Source: an uncultured Pelagibacteraceae bacterium (GTDB lineage Bacteria > Pseudomonadota > Alphaproteobacteria > Pelagibacterales > Pelagibacteraceae). From it: a DNA stretch of 35,362 bases. Below the pieces are notes generated by a model. The model was not told where the DNA came from and did no database searches. It saw only the letters and a list, made by a program, of their open reading frames with translations. Of this stretch, positions 9,503-17,604 are shown piece after piece (position 1 is the first letter of the stretch; every line of letters starts with the position of its first letter). The DNA is taken from contig CACLFK010000007.1 of the NCBI GenBank assembly GCA_902606105.1, positions 1-35,362 of the forward strand, written 5' to 3'. The position numbers were made by a program, and so were the translations under genes.

Positions 9503-9754
9503 ATGAAAAATTCTAAATTTATAATTGATAAGTTTGCAAAATTGATTGAGCAAGGGATAGTTTCTTCAAAAGATTTATCAGCAGAAATCTTAAATATTTT
9601 CAAATCTAAAAGAGACGAATTTGTTTTTAAAATGAAATTAACAAGCAAGGATGAATTTGATATTCTTTCAAAACGAGTTGAGAACTTAGAATTAAAAATT
9701 AAAAAGCTTGAAGGTAAAAAAAAAATAAAAACTAAACAGGTAAAAAAATCTTAA
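9503..9754 (+). CDS. ubiK: UbiK/YqiC family (BMFP domain) accessory factor
   Basis: An 83-residue protein from the ATG at 9503; an upstream in-frame ATG at 9488 would add five residues but sits very close to lgt. The N-terminal part (FAKLIEQGIVSSKDLSAEI) matches the amphipathic BMFP start, and the C-terminal half is a heptad coiled coil (FDILSKRVENLELKIKKLEG) with a lysine-rich end. In proteobacteria UbiK (YqiC) helps the aerobic ubiquinone-synthesis complex. Its 3' end overlaps the convergent histidine kinase gene by 23 bases. The family call rests on size and pattern, so the function is less certain. Confidence 0.78.
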   Translation: MKNSKFIIDKFAKLIEQGIVSSKDLSAEILNIFKSKRDEFVFKMKLTSKDEFDILSKRVENLELKIKKLEGKKKIKTKQVKKS

Positions 9755-11051
9755 CTCTTAAACCGTCCATTTTAGACTTTTCAAGTTTAATATTTCCCCC
9801 ATGAGATTTAATAATATCTGATGCAATTGATAAACCAAGTCCAACGCTGGATTTAGATTCAGCTCTTCCTTTATCTATTTTATAGAATGGTTTAAATACA
9901 TTATCATATTCACTTTTTGCGATACCAGGACCATCATCATCAATCATAATAAATAGATTTGTATTTTTTTTACTAAGATTTATTTCAACTTTAGTTGCAT
10001 ACTTTAAGGCGTTATCAATTAGATTATTGAGACATCTACTGATTAAATTTTTTCTACCATTTATATAAATTCTAGGTAACAAATTTTTTGAAATATTTTC
10101 GTTATTATATTTTTTAATTACTTCTTCAATTAGTTCAGACAGATTAAACATTTCATCTTTCTCAGTATACGATGAGCTTGTAAATTGTAGATATTCATTT
10201 AACATTTTTTCCATTTCATTTATGTCCTCAGTTAATTTTTCCACTGAGTCTTTGTCTTTTATAAATGCAAGTTGTAGCTTCATCCTTGTTAAAGGTGTTC
10301 TTAAATCATGACTTATACCCGACAACATTTCTGTTCTTTGATTAAGATGTCTCTCAATTCTTTTTCTCATTTTATCAAATTCATGACCCGCCTGTCTTAT
10401 TTCAAGAGCTCCAGAGGGTTTGTATTCCTCAATTTCCTCACCTTTACCAAATCTTTCTGCAGCACGTGCAAGATTGGTAATAGGTCTTGTTTGATTTTTT
10501 AAAAATATTAGAGATATGATCACCATAATTATTGCAGGTACAGTTATCCACAAAGCAAAAATTCTAGCAGATGAACTGGTAACACGATCTTTTGGGACTA
10601 AAAATTTAAAATACCCATCTTTGTATTTTACTCTTAAATCAATTAGCTCTTTATAATTTGTTGAATCAAACCAGTAATCTTCTACAGAAAATTTTGATTT
10701 TAATTCTCTTCTTAATGTTCGGTCAATTGGACTAAACCATCTCTTACTTTGTTGATCTTTTAATTCTTCATTAGGTTTAAGTTCAATATTCAAATCTAAA
10801 AATAATGAAAATAGATTATTTATCTCTTGCTTATCATTTTTTTCACTTTCGTATGCTACAATAAATGCACTTATTTCATTAACTAATATTCTTGTCATTC
10901 CTTTGTTAGTTTTTATCCAAAGACTATCAAAAAATACAATTGTGATGATTAGCTGGATAACAATAACAGGAACCGCAACAATTAAAAGTGCTCTATAAAA
11001 TAGTCTTTTGGGTAGTACTTTTCTTAATAAATTATTCAATCCATAGAACAT
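9732..11051 (-). CDS. envZ: EnvZ-type membrane sensor histidine kinase
   Basis: A 439-residue sensor kinase from the ATG at 11051 (a GTG at 11060 is an alternative). TM1 is about residues 19-42 and a periplasmic domain of about 120 residues follows. TM2 (about 163-184) is followed by a HAMP linker. The H box is GISHDLRTPLTRMK (phospho-His about 248), the N box NLIDNALKYA, then DDDGPGI, FKPFYKI and VGLGLSIASDI. Domain order and the DLRTPLTRMKLQL text match alphaproteobacterial EnvZ-like kinases. It overlaps the response regulator by 20 bases. The signal sensed is unknown; osmolarity is only the E. coli precedent. Confidence 0.9.
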   Translation of the reverse strand: MFYGLNNLLRKVLPKRLFYRALLIVAVPVIVIQLIITIVFFDSLWIKTNKGMTRILVNEISAFIVAYESEKNDKQEINNLFSLFLDLNIELKPNEELKDQQSKRWFSPIDRTLRRELKSKFSVEDYWFDSTNYKELIDLRVKYKDGYFKFLVPKDRVTSSSARIFALWITVPAIIMVIISLIFLKNQTRPITNLARAAERFGKGEEIEEYKPSGALEIRQAGHEFDKMRKRIERHLNQRTEMLSGISHDLRTPLTRMKLQLAFIKDKDSVEKLTEDINEMEKMLNEYLQFTSSSYTEKDEMFNLSELIEEVIKKYNNENISKNLLPRIYINGRKNLISRCLNNLIDNALKYATKVEINLSKKNTNLFIMIDDDGPGIAKSEYDNVFKPFYKIDKGRAESKSSVGLGLSIASDIIKSHGGNIKLEKSKMDGLRVKIFLPV

Positions 11052-11709
11052 ATCCTGCACCTCTTATGGTCTGTAAAAATTTTGGATTTTTTGGATCAAT
11101 TTCTATTTTCTTTCTTAAACGAGTTATAATCACATCAATTGACCTTTCTTTATCCAAATTAATCAATTGACCAATACTTGCTCTAGAAAATATATTTCCT
11201 GGATTATGAATCATTTTTTCTAAAATTATCTTTTCTGTATTATTGATTTTGAATTCTTTTTTGTTTTTAATAATTAGCAGTTTATTTAAATCAATTTTTA
11301 TATTTTCAAATTCAACAATTCTTTTTTGCTCAGTTTTAATTGTTTTACTCAAAATATTTTTAATTCTTAAAATCAGTTCTTTTGGCTCAAAAGGCTTAGC
11401 CAAATAATCGTCCGCACCAAGTTCAAGCCCTTCAACTCTTTCACTCGCCTCACCTTTAGCTGTTAAAAGTATAATAGGAGTATCCAAATCTTTCTTATGG
11501 TCATCGATGAAATCTAAACCGCTTTTTCCTGACATCATTATATCTAAGATAATTAAATCAAATTTAACAATTTTTACTTTTTCAGATGCATTTTCAGCAC
11601 TATCTGCAGTTGTAACTAAAAAACTATTTTCATTTAAATATTTTTTTACTAAAGATCTTATTCCTTCATCGTCATCGACCAATAAAATATGAGCTTCAAA
11701 TTTATCCAT
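11032..11709 (-). CDS. ompR: OmpR/PhoB-type response regulator
   Basis: A 225-residue DNA-binding regulator partnered with the downstream kinase. The receiver domain (1-120) has the acidic pocket VDDD (11-14), phospho-acceptor D56 in LIILDIMMSG, T83 in LLTAKG and K105 in LAKPFEPKEL. The C-terminal winged helix (about 130-225) ends in SIDVIITRLRKKIE and QTIRGAGYVLWIE, typical of the OmpR class. Its first 8 bases overlap the end of the MarR gene and its last 20 overlap the kinase, so the three genes form one coupled unit. Its targets cannot be seen here. Confidence 0.93.
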   Translation of the reverse strand: MDKFEAHILLVDDDEGIRSLVKKYLNENSFLVTTADSAENASEKVKIVKFDLIILDIMMSGKSGLDFIDDHKKDLDTPIILLTAKGEASERVEGLELGADDYLAKPFEPKELILRIKNILSKTIKTEQKRIVEFENIKIDLNKLLIIKNKKEFKINNTEKIILEKMIHNPGNIFSRASIGQLINLDKERSIDVIITRLRKKIEIDPKNPKFLQTIRGAGYVLWIE

Positions 11710-12139
11710 TTATAATTTTACTCAAAACATTATCAAAATTTATAACTTCCTCTGAACTTGAGTTTAGTAATGCATTGTAAATTCTTTTTTTTTGTTGATC
11801 AAATACCTCATTAAATATTTTTTCACCTTTATCATTCAAAAATAAGTGCTTAATTCTGGTATCTTGCTCATCCCTTTTAAATGTAATGATGTCCAATTTA
11901 ATCAAATCCTTTAAAACTCTGTTAAGACTTTGTTTGGTGATCTTTAATCTTTTCAATAATTCGGATATTGAAATACCTTCATACATGGACAATAAATGGA
12001 TTACTTTATGGTGAGCTAGACCAATTGAATATTTGTCCAATATCTTTTTAGAGTCGGAAAAAGTTTCTCTATAACTTACAAAAAGTTTCTCTATCAAATC
12101 TTTAAGCTGATCGTCTTTTAAATATAAAAGTTCTTTCAT
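11702..12139 (-). CDS. MarR family transcriptional regulator
   Basis: A 145-residue winged-helix protein of MarR size. The recognition region reads ISELLKRLKITKQSLNRVLKDLIKLDIITF (about residues 55-84), followed by a wing with DEQDTRIKHLFLNDKG (about 88-103) containing the D-x-R of MarR wings. N- and C-terminal helices would form the dimer interface. It is the first gene of a coupled MarR-OmpR-EnvZ unit, so it may control its own operon; in related bacteria MarR-type proteins beside two-component genes often do. It faces ilvE across 69 bases. The ligand is unknown. Confidence 0.88.
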   Translation of the reverse strand: MKELLYLKDDQLKDLIEKLFVSYRETFSDSKKILDKYSIGLAHHKVIHLLSMYEGISISELLKRLKITKQSLNRVLKDLIKLDIITFKRDEQDTRIKHLFLNDKGEKIFNEVFDQQKKRIYNALLNSSSEEVINFDNVLSKIING

Positions 12140-12208
12140 TAAGGTAAGTTATATTGACATATTAAAGATACAAAGTTATTTTTCAGATATAATTAAATAT
12201 TTTCAATC
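12140..12208. promoter_or_regulatory. Divergent promoter region between the MarR gene and ilvE
   Basis: This 69-base gap carries the start signals of two opposite units. On the plus strand there is a perfect TTGACA (12154-12159) and a perfect TATAAT (12188-12193), but they are 28 bases apart, so they are not one sigma-70 promoter. The TATAAT is 16 bases from the ilvE ATG, which would give a nearly leaderless message. No clear inverted repeat for a MarR dimer is visible. Confidence 0.35.
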
Positions 12209-13090
12209 ATGATACCTTACGATAAAAGATCTGGAAAAATATGGTACAACGATGAGCTTGTAGATTGGGGAGACGTTAAACTTCATGTTTTAAGCCATGG
12301 TTTACATTATGCAAGTTGTGTTTTTGAAGGAGAAAGAGTTTACGATGGATCAATCTTTAAATTAGAGGAACATACCTCAAGATTTTTTCATTCAGCTAAG
12401 AGAATGGGTTTTGAGATTCCATATTCAGAAGATCAAATTAATATTGCTTCAAATAAAATTATTGCAACACAAAATGTCGAAAATGGATATGTAAGACCAG
12501 TAGCATGGAGAGGTAGTGAAATGATGGCCATCTCTGCGCAAGAAACAAAAATTCACGTAGCAATTGCTACCTGGGAGTGGGGCTCGTATTTTGATCCAAA
12601 ATTAAAAATTGAGGGTATAAGATTAAATATTTCAAACTGGAGAAGACCTGCGCCTAATACAATTCCATGGGATACAAAGGCATCTGGTCTTTATATGATT
12701 TGTACTCTGTCAAAACATGAAGCAGAAAAACAAGGTTACAATGACTCGCTAATGTTAGATCATGAAGGAAATGTTGCTGAGGCAACTGGGGCTAATGTTT
12801 TTTTCAAAGATAAAAATGGAGAACTTCATACTCCAATTCCAGATTCTTTTTTAGATGGAATAACAAGAAGGACAGTAATTGGAATTGCAAAGTCAAAAAA
12901 TATTAAGATCCATGAAAGAAAAATAAAACCAGAAGAGTTATCAGACTTTGTTGGGTGTTTTTTAACAGGCACTGCTGCAGAAGTAACCCCAGTTTCTTGC
13001 ATTGCAGAAAATCATTTTAAAGTCTGTAATACTATAATTGATTTAAATGAAAGTTATCAAAAATTAGTAAGAAAGAAAAAAGCAGCCTAA
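12209..13090 (+). CDS. ilvE: Branched-chain amino acid aminotransferase
   Basis: A class IV PLP aminotransferase that makes Val, Leu and Ile from their 2-oxo acids with glutamate. It has 293 residues, near the normal ~300. HGLHYASCVFEG (30-41) is the class IV start region, WDTKASG holds the PLP lysine K157, and NDSLMLDHEGNVAEATGANVFF (about 172-193) and GTAAEVTPV near the C-terminus are the cofactor-phosphate and substrate loops. It appears to be a single-gene unit. Its end overlaps the convergent pgsA by 4 bases. D-amino-acid transaminase and ADC lyase share the fold, but this text is IlvE-like. Confidence 0.94.
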   Translation: MIPYDKRSGKIWYNDELVDWGDVKLHVLSHGLHYASCVFEGERVYDGSIFKLEEHTSRFFHSAKRMGFEIPYSEDQINIASNKIIATQNVENGYVRPVAWRGSEMMAISAQETKIHVAIATWEWGSYFDPKLKIEGIRLNISNWRRPAPNTIPWDTKASGLYMICTLSKHEAEKQGYNDSLMLDHEGNVAEATGANVFFKDKNGELHTPIPDSFLDGITRRTVIGIAKSKNIKIHERKIKPEELSDFVGCFLTGTAAEVTPVSCIAENHFKVCNTIIDLNESYQKLVRKKKAA

Positions 13091-13671
13091 TCTTTATTAT
13101 CCTCAGACATAGCGTGATCAATTCCTTTACGCATATAATCATATCCAGTAAAAAGTGTTAAAGCTGCAGATAACCATAAAAGAATAATACCAATAGTTTG
13201 AGCGTTATAATCTTGGAAGTTAATGATCTTATTTCCTGTATCTCCTGATAAAAGAAGACCAATTGAAACCATTTGTAAAACTGTTTTTAACTTTGCAAGG
13301 CTAGAAACTGGAAGTTTAATTTTTCCTTTTGCTAAAAATTCCCTTAACCCTGAAATTAAAATTTCTCTAGTAAGAATAATAATGGCAGCAATTACCTCAT
13401 AATTTCTGATAGTACCATCCATCACTAAAAGAATTAGAGCTGTAGCAACGATAATTTTATCCGCTATTGGATCTAGCAATTCTCCCAACTTTGACTCTTC
13501 GCCCATCATTCTTGCTAACATTCCATCAAGAAAATCAGTAAATGATGCTACAACAAATAATATCAAAGCAGTTAAATCACCATAAAATCCAGGCAGATAA
13601 AACGCTAAAACAAAAAAAGGAACAATAATTATTCGTCCAATCGTTAATATATTTGGAATTTTTTTAAGCAT
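13087..13671 (-). CDS. pgsA: CDP-diacylglycerol-glycerol-3-phosphate 3-phosphatidyltransferase
   Basis: It makes phosphatidylglycerophosphate, the first step to phosphatidylglycerol, in the inner membrane. It has 194 residues and several hydrophobic helices. The CDP-alcohol phosphotransferase signature is complete: D46, D49-G50-x2-A53-R54, then G63, D67 and D71 with exact spacing. The start PNILTIGRIIIVPFFV is typical of PgsA and differs from PssA or cardiolipin synthases. It lies two bases after uvrC, an order seen in many proteobacteria, and overlaps the convergent ilvE by four bases. Confidence 0.95.
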   Translation of the reverse strand: MLKKIPNILTIGRIIIVPFFVLAFYLPGFYGDLTALILFVVASFTDFLDGMLARMMGEESKLGELLDPIADKIIVATALILLVMDGTIRNYEVIAAIIILTREILISGLREFLAKGKIKLPVSSLAKLKTVLQMVSIGLLLSGDTGNKIINFQDYNAQTIGIILLWLSAALTLFTGYDYMRKGIDHAMSEDNKD

Positions 13672-13673
13672 AA

Positions 13674-15509
13674 TTATTCGTGAAAGAAGTTATATACCTT
13701 TTTTGCCACTTTTTCCTCAACACCTTCAACTGACTTAATTTCATCCAAACTTGCAGACTCTACTGATCTTGCAGATCCAAAATGGTTTAATAATGCCCTT
13801 TTTCTTATTGATCCAATTCCATCAATTTGGTCAAGTAGTGATTTACTTATTCCTTTTTTTCGTTTGGCTCTATGAGCACTAATTGCAAATCGATGCGACT
13901 CATCCCTAATTCTCTGAAGAAAAAACAATGTTGGATCATTCCTTAAAAACTTAAACTCTTTACCATTATGAAAAAAAGTTTCGTTGCCGCTATTTCTTAA
14001 TTTACCTTTGGCAATTGCCACAATAGGAATGTCATGAAGACCCAGTTCATTTAAGCTTTCTCTTGCAACTGAATATTGACCTTTTCCTCCATCAACTAAA
14101 ACTAAATCAGGAAAGGTTAAGTAATTATCCTTTTCTTGAACAGCCCTTTTGAATCTTCTATTTAAAACCTCTCGCATCATACCATAATCATCCTGTTCAT
14201 TTTTTTTGTGCTTAATATTAAATTTTCTATACCTTTTTTTGATAAAACCTTCATCGCCGTAAGCAATCAAAGCGCCGACACTATTAGTGCCCTGTATGTG
14301 ACTATTGTCATAAACCTCAATTAAATTGATATTAGTTTCTAAATTGAATTTACTAGCAACAGCATCAAATAACTCTTTATTATTTTGACTTTCATAAAGC
14401 TTTCTATTCAAACTATCTTTTGCATTTTTAATTGCTTGATTAATTACTTTTAATTTTGAACCTTTTTTAGCAACTGAAATTGTAATTTGTTTGCTTTCCT
14501 TACTTGAAAGAGTTTTTTCAATTAGAACTTTTTCTTTTATTTCTTCAGATAAAATTATTGATGATGGAACACTTTTATTTTCATAAAATTGAGAAACAAA
14601 TGAATTAATAATTTCACCTAGTTTTTCATCAGGGTCATGTTTTGGAAAGAAAGCTTGATTACCCCAATTTTGTTTTGATCGATAAAAAAAAACTTGAATA
14701 CAAGCTTTACCAGACTCTTTGTACCCTGCAATAACATCAGCTTCGACTAAGTTTGCTTCATTTATTCTTTGAGATGACTGAATTATATTTAATGCTTTTA
14801 TTCTATCTCTCAGAATTACTGCTTTTTCAAAGTCAAGTTCCTCACTTGCTTTTTCCATTTGATTAGAAAGATTTTTTTGAATCCTTCGAGACTTTCCCGA
14901 AACAAATTCAATGGCATCGTCAACTGTTTGTTGATAATCGTTCTTTGTGACATAACCAACACATGGACCTGAACATCGTTTGATTTGATATAATATACAG
15001 GGTCTTTCTCTGTTTTTAAATACTGTGTCATCACAAACTCTTAAGTGGAAAATTTTTTGGATCATTTTTATTGTCCAATTAGCAGATCCAGCTGATGCAA
15101 ATGGACCAAAATAAAAGCCTTCTTTAGTTTTTTTACCTCTGTGCCTTTTTATCTGAGGCCACTGATCTTGATTGCCAATATATATGAAGGGGAATGATTT
15201 ATCATCTCTTAGAAGAATATTAAATTTTGGTTTAAATTTTTTTATTAAATTTGCCTCAAGCAGCAAGGCTTCACTCTCATTAGATGTAGTGGTTATCTCT
15301 AGTTTTCTTGTTTGAGATAACATTCTCTCAGTTCTGATGATGTGATTTCTCTCAGAAACATAACTTTTTAGTCTATTAGGTAAATTTTTTGCTTTTCCAA
15401 CATAAAGAATTTCATCCTTAGCGTTTAGCATCCTATAGACACCAGGAAGCTTAGGAACCAAAGGGAGTTCTTTTTTGATTACTTCTTTACCTATGTCAGA
15501 GCTTATCAT
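13674..15509 (-). CDS. uvrC: Excinuclease ABC subunit C
   Basis: The nuclease of nucleotide excision repair that makes both incisions after UvrB loading. With the ATG at 15509 it has 611 residues, matching the family; an in-frame upstream start at 15539 would push it further into folB. The GIY-YIG domain ([20 protein letters not shown], near residue 25) comes first, then a Cys-rich [16 protein letters not shown], the UVR motif [14 protein letters not shown] (about residue 205), the RNase H-like nuclease ([30 protein letters not shown]) and C-terminal helix-hairpin-helices ([17 protein letters not shown]). It overlaps folB by 14 bases and shares the run with uvrB. Confidence 0.97.
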   Translation of the reverse strand: MISSDIGKEVIKKELPLVPKLPGVYRMLNAKDEILYVGKAKNLPNRLKSYVSERNHIIRTERMLSQTRKLEITTTSNESEALLLEANLIKKFKPKFNILLRDDKSFPFIYIGNQDQWPQIKRHRGKKTKEGFYFGPFASAGSANWTIKMIQKIFHLRVCDDTVFKNRERPCILYQIKRCSGPCVGYVTKNDYQQTVDDAIEFVSGKSRRIQKNLSNQMEKASEELDFEKAVILRDRIKALNIIQSSQRINEANLVEADVIAGYKESGKACIQVFFYRSKQNWGNQAFFPKHDPDEKLGEIINSFVSQFYENKSVPSSIILSEEIKEKVLIEKTLSSKESKQITISVAKKGSKLKVINQAIKNAKDSLNRKLYESQNNKELFDAVASKFNLETNINLIEVYDNSHIQGTNSVGALIAYGDEGFIKKRYRKFNIKHKKNEQDDYGMMREVLNRRFKRAVQEKDNYLTFPDLVLVDGGKGQYSVARESLNELGLHDIPIVAIAKGKLRNSGNETFFHNGKEFKFLRNDPTLFFLQRIRDESHRFAISAHRAKRKKGISKSLLDQIDGIGSIRKRALLNHFGSARSVESASLDEIKSVEGVEEKVAKKVYNFFHE

Positions 15510-15921
15510 GACTTCTTTTTTTGGTAACCTGGATACCAACAGATGCGCAATTTTTTAAAATTTCTAATTTTTCAATTTGGAGCATTATTTTTCCAATCCG
15601 TCTATCTTTAAATAGAACATCAAAAACATCTTCAGCTAGTGTTTCAAGAAAATTGTAATGTTTATTTTTTGTAAGTTTTTTTATGAGTTTTACTAATTTT
15701 CCATAATTAACAATTGATTTTATATCTTCATCACTTGTTGGTTTTTTATCTTCATAATCAACTTTAAGATTAAACTTTACTTTTTGAGGTTCTTTTTTTT
15801 CAAAATCGTAGTAACCAAGTTTTAAATCTAAAATTAATTCCTTAATTAATATTTTCTTCTCATAATTAAATAAAGATTTGTTTTTATCTATTTTAACAAC
15901 TTTTAAATTATTTTTTTTCAT
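15496..15921 (-). CDS. folB: Dihydroneopterin aldolase
   Basis: It splits 7,8-dihydroneopterin into 6-hydroxymethyldihydropterin and glycolaldehyde in folate synthesis, as a cytoplasmic homo-oligomer. It has 141 residues from the ATG at 15921, which is one base after the hydrolase stop; a start at 15942 would lie inside that gene. [20 protein letters not shown] (about 30-49) is the tunnelling-fold start, [12 protein letters not shown] and [13 protein letters not shown] the central region, and [13 protein letters not shown] the C-terminal strand. It sits two genes downstream of a pteridine-reductase-like SDR, which supports a pterin role for both. Confidence 0.9.
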   Translation of the reverse strand: MKKNNLKVVKIDKNKSLFNYEKKILIKELILDLKLGYYDFEKKEPQKVKFNLKVDYEDKKPTSDEDIKSIVNYGKLVKLIKKLTKNKHYNFLETLAEDVFDVLFKDRRIGKIMLQIEKLEILKNCASVGIQVTKKRSHDKL

Positions 15922-15922
15922 A

Positions 15923-16852
15923 CTATTTAATCCTTGAGGCAATATAGTCTAGAATTACTGGATTATAATGCTGAAAACAGATGCCCATATTCATTTCATG
16001 GCCACCACTACTTCTTTCTGAAATCTTTTCTTCCCAGTCATTTCCTTTCATAACACAGTTTTTTCCATTTATTTTAAAATCCTCTGAAATCACAATTCTT
16101 TTAACACCTGGAACTTCTTCTAACCAATCAGATAACAGACCTTCATACTTATCTTTTGGATGTGTAAAAGCAAGAGCGGGCACTTTATTAAATTTTTTAA
16201 TGTTATCAATCTGTCTTTGCCTTAGCTCAGCACCTCCTGGTCTTTTTTTAGCATATTTATCTAAAGCTTCTTCAGGACCAACTTTTTTTACTTTATATTT
16301 TGAAGAGAGTTTGCCAAAACAAGCTTGCATATATGATATGCCTCCACCTACTTTTTCAGGATGAGCAGCCAATAACATTAAAGTTAATAGACCTCCACAA
16401 GAGTGGCCCGATATAATAATCTGTTTTCTAGGCACACCTATTTTTACAAATTTTTCTACTAACTCTAAATTTTTTTCAACTCTTTTATCTAGTTTATGTT
16501 TGCCTTCATAAGATGTTTTAAAATTCCAACCTTTTTGTAGCGACATATCTCCTGCGAAATCATTAGAGCAAAAGTTGTAAACCATAATTTTCTTACCATT
16601 GATCTCCTCGTCTACTAATGAAGCTTGGTTCATTATTTGATTTATCCAAATACACTCTTTCTTTATTGCTTTATCATTTCTATTTTGTCCATGGTTATAA
16701 ATAATTATAATTTTGTTTTTTGGGTCATTAATATTCATGCCCTCTTTTACAGAGGCAGATTTGGTAATAAATCCACTTTTTAAAATTTTTCCATTAGCGT
16801 AAACATTATTTGCAATTAAAAAAAATATTAAAAATAATAGTATTTTTTTCAT
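15923..16852 (-). CDS. Secreted alpha/beta hydrolase of unknown substrate
   Basis: A 309-residue protein with a clear Sec signal peptide ([19 protein letters not shown], 1-19), so it acts in the periplasm. IIIIYNHGQNRND (48-60) suits the oxyanion strand of an alpha/beta hydrolase. ISGHSCGGLL (148-157) is the nucleophile elbow with S151. ALAFTHPKD places an acid at D233, and SSGGHEMN gives a candidate catalytic His at 285. Six cysteines in the mature part could form disulfides. It overlaps the SDR upstream by 4 bases and ends one base before folB. A dienelactone-hydrolase or esterase role is possible, but I cannot name a substrate. Confidence 0.75.
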   Translation of the reverse strand: MKKILLFLIFFLIANNVYANGKILKSGFITKSASVKEGMNINDPKNKIIIIYNHGQNRNDKAIKKECIWINQIMNQASLVDEEINGKKIMVYNFCSNDFAGDMSLQKGWNFKTSYEGKHKLDKRVEKNLELVEKFVKIGVPRKQIIISGHSCGGLLTLMLLAAHPEKVGGGISYMQACFGKLSSKYKVKKVGPEEALDKYAKKRPGGAELRQRQIDNIKKFNKVPALAFTHPKDKYEGLLSDWLEEVPGVKRIVISEDFKINGKNCVMKGNDWEEKISERSSGGHEMNMGICFQHYNPVILDYIASRIK

Positions 16853-17604
16853 TCTTTCCCTCCCATTATATCAGGTGTTTGCCAGTTTAAATTCTGCCCA
16901 CTATCAATTGCTAAAACTTGACCTGTAATAGATATATTTTTAATAAAAAAGTCAACTGCATTACAGATTTGTTCTACATCAACTTGTCTTTTCAGTGGGG
17001 TTGCTAAATATTGCTTTTTAAAATGTTTTTCAGATTGCCTTTGATTCTTGATCGTTGGACCTGGAGCAATTCCGTTAACTCTTATGTTGGGTGCCAAACT
17101 CATCGCACTTGTCTTTGTAAGAGTATAAAGGCCAGTTTTACTTATTGTGTATGAAAAAAAGTAGGGGGTAAGTTTAAAAACTCTCTGATCAATTATGTTA
17201 ATTATATTATTATTTTTACCCCTAATATTTTTAGCAAATTCTTTTGATAATAATGCTGGTGTCCTTAAATTTGTTCTTAAGTGTTTACCCCAACTATCAG
17301 TTGTAAAGTTTTCTATTTTATCATTTTCAAATAAAGAAGCATTATTAATTAAGCAATCAAAATATTTTAATTTTAATTTTGCATATTTAACAATTTTATT
17401 TACATCATTTTCTTTGCTCAAATCACCCTTGACAAGATAAACTTTAGTATCATTCAACTCTAATTCTTTTTTGAGTTTTTCAGCTTTTAATTTTGATTTA
17501 TTGTAGTGAATTAATATTTCTTTATTAGCGCCTGATAATTTTTTTGCAATTGCAGCGCCAATTCTAGTTGCTCCACCAGTAATAATTATTTTCCGTGCTT
17601 CCAT
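16849..17604 (-). CDS. SDR oxidoreductase of pteridine-reductase (PTR1/FolM) type
   Basis: A 251-residue classical SDR. The nucleotide motif is TGGATRIG (9-16), the TG-x3-R-x-G form that marks pteridine reductases in place of TG-x3-G-x-G. The catalytic set is D139, Y152 and K156: the usual Ser is Asp, with the same 13-residue Asp-Tyr spacing as D181/Y194/K198 of Leishmania PTR1. NNAS (87-90) and PGPT (181-184) complete the fold. PTR1 and FolM reduce dihydropterins and dihydrofolate with NADPH. folB two genes downstream supports a pterin or folate role. It overlaps uvrB by 19 bases. A FabG-like role is the alternative. Confidence 0.82.
   Translation of the reverse strand: MEARKIIITGGATRIGAAIAKKLSGANKEILIHYNKSKLKAEKLKKELELNDTKVYLVKGDLSKENDVNKIVKYAKLKLKYFDCLINNASLFENDKIENFTTDSWGKHLRTNLRTPALLSKEFAKNIRGKNNNIINIIDQRVFKLTPYFFSYTISKTGLYTLTKTSAMSLAPNIRVNGIAPGPTIKNQRQSEKHFKKQYLATPLKRQVDVEQICNAVDFFIKNISITGQVLAIDSGQNLNWQTPDIMGGKE

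Noticed and set aside
12154-12193. TTGACA plus TATAAT as an ilvE promoter
   Set aside because: The spacing is 28 bases, well outside sigma-70 limits. Each may belong to a different promoter or be chance in AT-rich DNA.
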